Both the position numbers and the translations under genes were made by a program. Below the pieces are notes generated by a model. That model did no database searches. It was not told the origin of the DNA and was given only the letters and a program-made list of their open reading frames with translations. This document shows, in pieces, positions 34,990 to 35,349 of a stretch of DNA of 35,349 nt. The first letter of the stretch is position 1. Each line of letters begins with the position of its first letter. Source of the stretch: Myxococcales bacterium (lineage in GTDB: Bacteria > Myxococcota_A > Polyangia > Polyangiales > Houyiibacteriaceae); contig JAHBWH010000077.1 of assembly GCA_019637115.1 (NCBI GenBank), forward strand, positions 1 to 35,349, read 5' to 3'.

Positions 34990-35291
34990 GGGCTCAGCGT
35001 GGGGCTCGCGATGTCATCCGGCCAATCGAATGTTCCGACGATATCGATTACCATCACTGATGAAATGAACGAACCGTTCCACGAGGCGTTTCGAACCGCG
35101 GACGCGTACCGAGACGCGCTCCGCGACGCGTGCCGAGACGCGCTCCGCGACGCGTGCCGAGACGCGCTCCGCGACGCGTACCGAGACGCGCACGGAGACG
35201 CGCACCGCGACGCGCTCCGCGAAGCGCACCGCGACGCGCACGGAGACGCGCACCGCGACGCGCACCGAGACCCGCTCCGTGGTGGGCGCCG
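34990..35291. other. 302-bp divergent promoter region with a 12-bp array
   Basis: Between the exporter (minus) and lysR (plus). The part to about 35070 is AT-richer and contains the palindrome CGATATCG (35039-35046). The rest is the tandem array at 35101-35280. An open frame from the ATG at 35065 reads through the array (RDAL, RDAC, RDAH repeats, 76 codons) and its stop overlaps the lysR start; it is probably a repeat artefact. Confidence 0.6.
35101..35280 (+). repeat. 12-bp tandem repeat, 15 units, before lysR
   Basis: Fifteen units of GACGCGNNCCG(A/C) type. Two alternating variants form a 24-bp higher-order unit at the left end. The array ends 11 bases before the lysR ATG, so unit number changes promoter-to-gene distance. 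Confidence 0.88.
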
Positions 35292-35349
35292 ATGATCGAC
35301 GAGCTGCGCCACTTCCTGCTCATCGTCGAGCACGGCACCTACCGTGAGG
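35292..35349 (+). CDS. LysR-type regulator, N-terminus only (runs off window)
   Basis: Nineteen codons from the ATG at 35292: MIDELRHFLLIVEHGTYRE. The pattern LRHFL..VEHG(S/T)(F/Y) is the first helix of LysR DNA-binding domains. No Shine-Dalgarno is visible because the tandem array occupies the upstream DNA. Likely regulator of the divergent TauE/SafE gene and of itself. Confidence 0.7.
   Translation, partial: MIDELRHFLLIVEHGTYRE

Overview
The window is uniformly GC-rich (about 70% by eye) with dense, mostly short operons. It carries many Sec lipoproteins with Asp/Ala/Pro-rich linkers, a Ser/Thr protein kinase with a PEGA-type partner, a sigma-54-type promoter, paired DUF1592/DUF1552 genes and an imuA-imuB-dnaE2 mutagenesis cassette under GTTCAG-type LexA boxes. 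Together these point to a Myxococcota chromosome, most like Polyangiales such as Sandaracinaceae. That placement is inference from gene content. I saw no rRNA, tRNA, insertion sequence, integrase or CRISPR array.

Layout. 1-2408 is the HrpB-type helicase, cut by the window edge. 2611-5383 holds three secreted lipoproteins, one of them transglutaminase-like, followed by a 97-bp displaced copy of part of the helicase gene. 5755-8834 (minus) is the first lipoprotein DUF1592 plus Tat-exported DUF1552 pair. 9355-12687 holds an acyltransferase, a DUF2461 protein with a KKTPA-repeat tail, a beta-propeller-like lipoprotein and a CBS-pair protein. 12885-19587 is the SOS mutasome operon imuA-imuB-dnaE2. 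19789-24889 holds two unrecognised proteins, a PlsC acyltransferase, an autoregulated-looking TetR regulator, an NAD(P)-binding protein and a membrane-anchored protein. 24890-29376 holds a lipoprotein, an orphan C-terminal piece of a 3-hydroxyanthranilate dioxygenase-like gene, and the second DUF1592-DUF1552 pair. 29393-34097 is a secreted and signalling cluster: RCC1-like lipoprotein, Cys-rich lipoprotein, TPR/PEGA protein and, divergently, a Ser/Thr kinase. 34243 to the end is a TauE/SafE exporter divergent from the start of a LysR regulator.

The most unusual property is the number of short tandem-repeat arrays, each with its own unit (6, 7, 12, 13, 15, 22-23 or 30 bp). They lie inside genes (DUF2461 tail, ImuA, ImuB) and in promoter or spacer regions (imuB-dnaE2, before tetR, before the NAD(P)-binding gene, before lysR). 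Three of them are in the DNA-damage mutasome operon. Two displaced gene fragments, a 61-bp duplication of the kinase gene tail and several long inverted repeats add to a picture of active local sequence turnover.

Long reverse-strand open frames over the big genes are treated as GC-rich shadows and left out. Starts were chosen by signal peptides, Shine-Dalgarno motifs and family fit.
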